Source: Treponema sp. UBA3819 (GTDB taxonomy: Bacteria > Spirochaetota > Spirochaetia > Treponematales > Treponemataceae). Taken from it: 6,156 nt of DNA. This document shows positions 5,054-6,156 of this stretch, in pieces. Location of the stretch: positions 1 through 6,156 of the forward strand of contig DFDV01000105.1 in the NCBI GenBank assembly GCA_002369025.1, in the 5' to 3' direction. Made by a program: the position numbers and the translations under genes. Each line of letters opens with the position of its first letter. The stretch's first letter is position 1. The notes under the pieces are model-generated. The model did not search any database and was not told the origin of the DNA. It saw nothing but the letters and a program-made list of their open reading frames with translations.

Positions 5054-6156
5054 ATGAATTACGATCAGTTTACATTAAAAACACAGGACGCGCTGCAGTC
5101 AGCATCTGCCCTGGCTCAACAGAATGACCATGCAGAAATAGGACTGCCCCATATTCTTGTGGCCATGCTGGAGCAGAAAGATGGCATTACGGTGCCAATC
5201 ATTGAGCGCATAGGCGTTCAGGCTGGCGACCTGCTTTCTGCCGCAAAAAATCTTTTACAAAGTTATCCCATTGTACGCGGAAACGTTCAGATGCAGCTTT
5301 CAGGACCGGCTCAGAAGGTTCTTGCCAAGGCTGAAAAGGAAATGGCTGACTTAAAGGATCAGTTTCTTTCAGTTGAGCACATTCTTCTTGCCATGGCGGA
5401 AAGCGATGACAGAACGGGAGAGGTCCTGCGTCAGTACGGAATTACAAAGCAGACTATTCTGGAAGCCTTAAAGGCAGTACGCGGAAATCAGACTGTAGAT
5501 TCTCAGGACCCTGAAAGCAAAATGCAGGCCCTGGAAAAATACTGCACGGATTTAACAGCCCGTGCCCGTCAGGACAAAATTGACCCGGTTATCGGCCGCG
5601 ATGAAGAAATCCGCCGTGTAATGCAGGTGCTCGTCCGCCGCACAAAAAATAATCCGGTCTTAATTGGCGAGCCAGGTGTAGGAAAAACCGCCATTGTAGA
5701 AGGTCTTGCCCGCCGTATTGCAAGCGGCGATGTTCCCGAAAGCCTGAAAAACAAGCGTCTTCTTTCACTTGATATGGGTAGCCTTGTTGCGGGCGCAAAA
5801 TTCAGGGGTGAATTTGAGGAGCGCTTAAAGGCTGTCATCACCGAAGTCGTAAAAAGTCAGGGACAGATAATCCTCTTTATTGACGAACTGCATACGATTG
5901 TAGGAGCAGGTGCAAGTGAAGGTTCCATGGATGCAAGCAATCTGCTAAAACCCGCTCTTGCCCGTGGTGAACTTAAGGCCATTGGTGCGACAACACTGAA
6001 TGAATACCGCAAATACATCGAAAAAGATGCGGCACTGGAAAGACGTTTTCAGCAGGTCTACTGTGCAGAGCCAAATGTTGAAGACACTATTGCCATTCTG
6101 CGTGGACTTCGCGACAAATATGAGATTCATCACGGTGTAAAAATCAATGATGAGGC
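5054..6156 (+). CDS. clpB: ATP-dependent chaperone ClpB (N-terminal part, runs off window)
   Basis: Only the first 367 codons are present, of about 860 in the family. ClpB is a cytoplasmic hexameric AAA+ disaggregase that threads aggregated proteins through its central pore with DnaK help. The N-domain (about 1-145) begins MNYDQFTLKTQDAL and has the usual two Clp_N repeats (LPHILVAML at 31-39, SVEHILLAM at 106-114). The first ATPase domain follows: IDPVIGRDEEI (176-186), Walker A GEPGVGKT (205-212), pore-loop segment GAKFRGEFEER (247-257), Walker B ILFIDELH (273-280), sensor-1 GATTLNEY (311-318) and arginine fingers in LERRF (328-332). The pore-loop aromatic is Phe250, where E. coli ClpB has Tyr, a conservative change. 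The coiled-coil M-domain and second ATPase domain lie beyond the edge; ClpC/ClpA cannot be excluded from domain order alone, but the sequence reads as ClpB. It appears unrelated to the cobalamin genes. Confidence 0.95.
   Translation, partial: MNYDQFTLKTQDALQSASALAQQNDHAEIGLPHILVAMLEQKDGITVPIIERIGVQAGDLLSAAKNLLQSYPIVRGNVQMQLSGPAQKVLAKAEKEMADLKDQFLSVEHILLAMAESDDRTGEVLRQYGITKQTILEALKAVRGNQTVDSQDPESKMQALEKYCTDLTARARQDKIDPVIGRDEEIRRVMQVLVRRTKNNPVLIGEPGVGKTAIVEGLARRIASGDVPESLKNKRLLSLDMGSLVAGAKFRGEFEERLKAVITEVVKSQGQIILFIDELHTIVGAGASEGSMDASNLLKPALARGELKAIGATTLNEYRKYIEKDAALERRFQQVYCAEPNVEDTIAILRGLRDKYEIHHGVKINDE

Noticed and set aside
5569..6133. Open frames on the - strand opposite clpB
   Set aside because: They are antisense to strongly conserved ClpB motifs, with no family resemblance and no upstream signals.

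Overview
The window reads as a bacterial chromosome segment of moderate G+C. The proteins look like those of an anaerobe: CobT and CobS carry motif variants I associate with clostridia and spirochaetes, and rpsD stands alone with its own promoter and terminator. My best guess is a host-associated Treponema-like spirochaete, but this is inference from gene style, not a database match.

Layout: positions 1-22 are the 3' end of a tRNA gene on the + strand, followed at once by a strong intrinsic terminator (28-56). Facing it on the - strand is rpsD (171-764, ribosomal protein S4), with its own terminator (120-148), a near-consensus sigma70 promoter (839-867) and a Shine-Dalgarno (SD) sequence in the loop of a small hairpin. 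A 189-bp divergent region (765-953) separates rpsD from four + strand cobalamin genes, closely packed from 954 to 4978: cobB/cbiA (cobyrinate a,c-diamide synthase), cobT (lower-ligand base activation), cobU (cobinamide kinase/guanylyltransferase) and cobS (cobalamin synthase). The window ends inside clpB (from 5054), which encodes the ClpB/Hsp104 disaggregase.

How the genes work together: CobB amidates the corrin ring. CobU converts adenosylcobinamide to its GDP derivative, CobT makes alpha-ribazole phosphate, and CobS joins the two to give adenosylcobalamin phosphate. CobTUS therefore form a complete nucleotide-loop assembly set. Ring synthesis, remaining amidation (cobQ/cbiP), aminopropanol attachment (cobD/cbiB) and adenosylation genes are not in the window. 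I see no cobalamin riboswitch in front of the operon.

The most unusual feature is the C-terminus of CobB. After a complete glutaminase domain the reading frame continues into a Cys/Gly/Ala/Ser tail with nine cysteines and four CxxC motifs, built partly from a 15-codon imperfect duplication, before overlapping cobT by 11 bp. Smaller points of interest are the rpsD leader hairpin, a heptad-repeat peptide encoded in the -1 frame at the end of cobS next to a T-run, and a cobB start without a recognisable SD.
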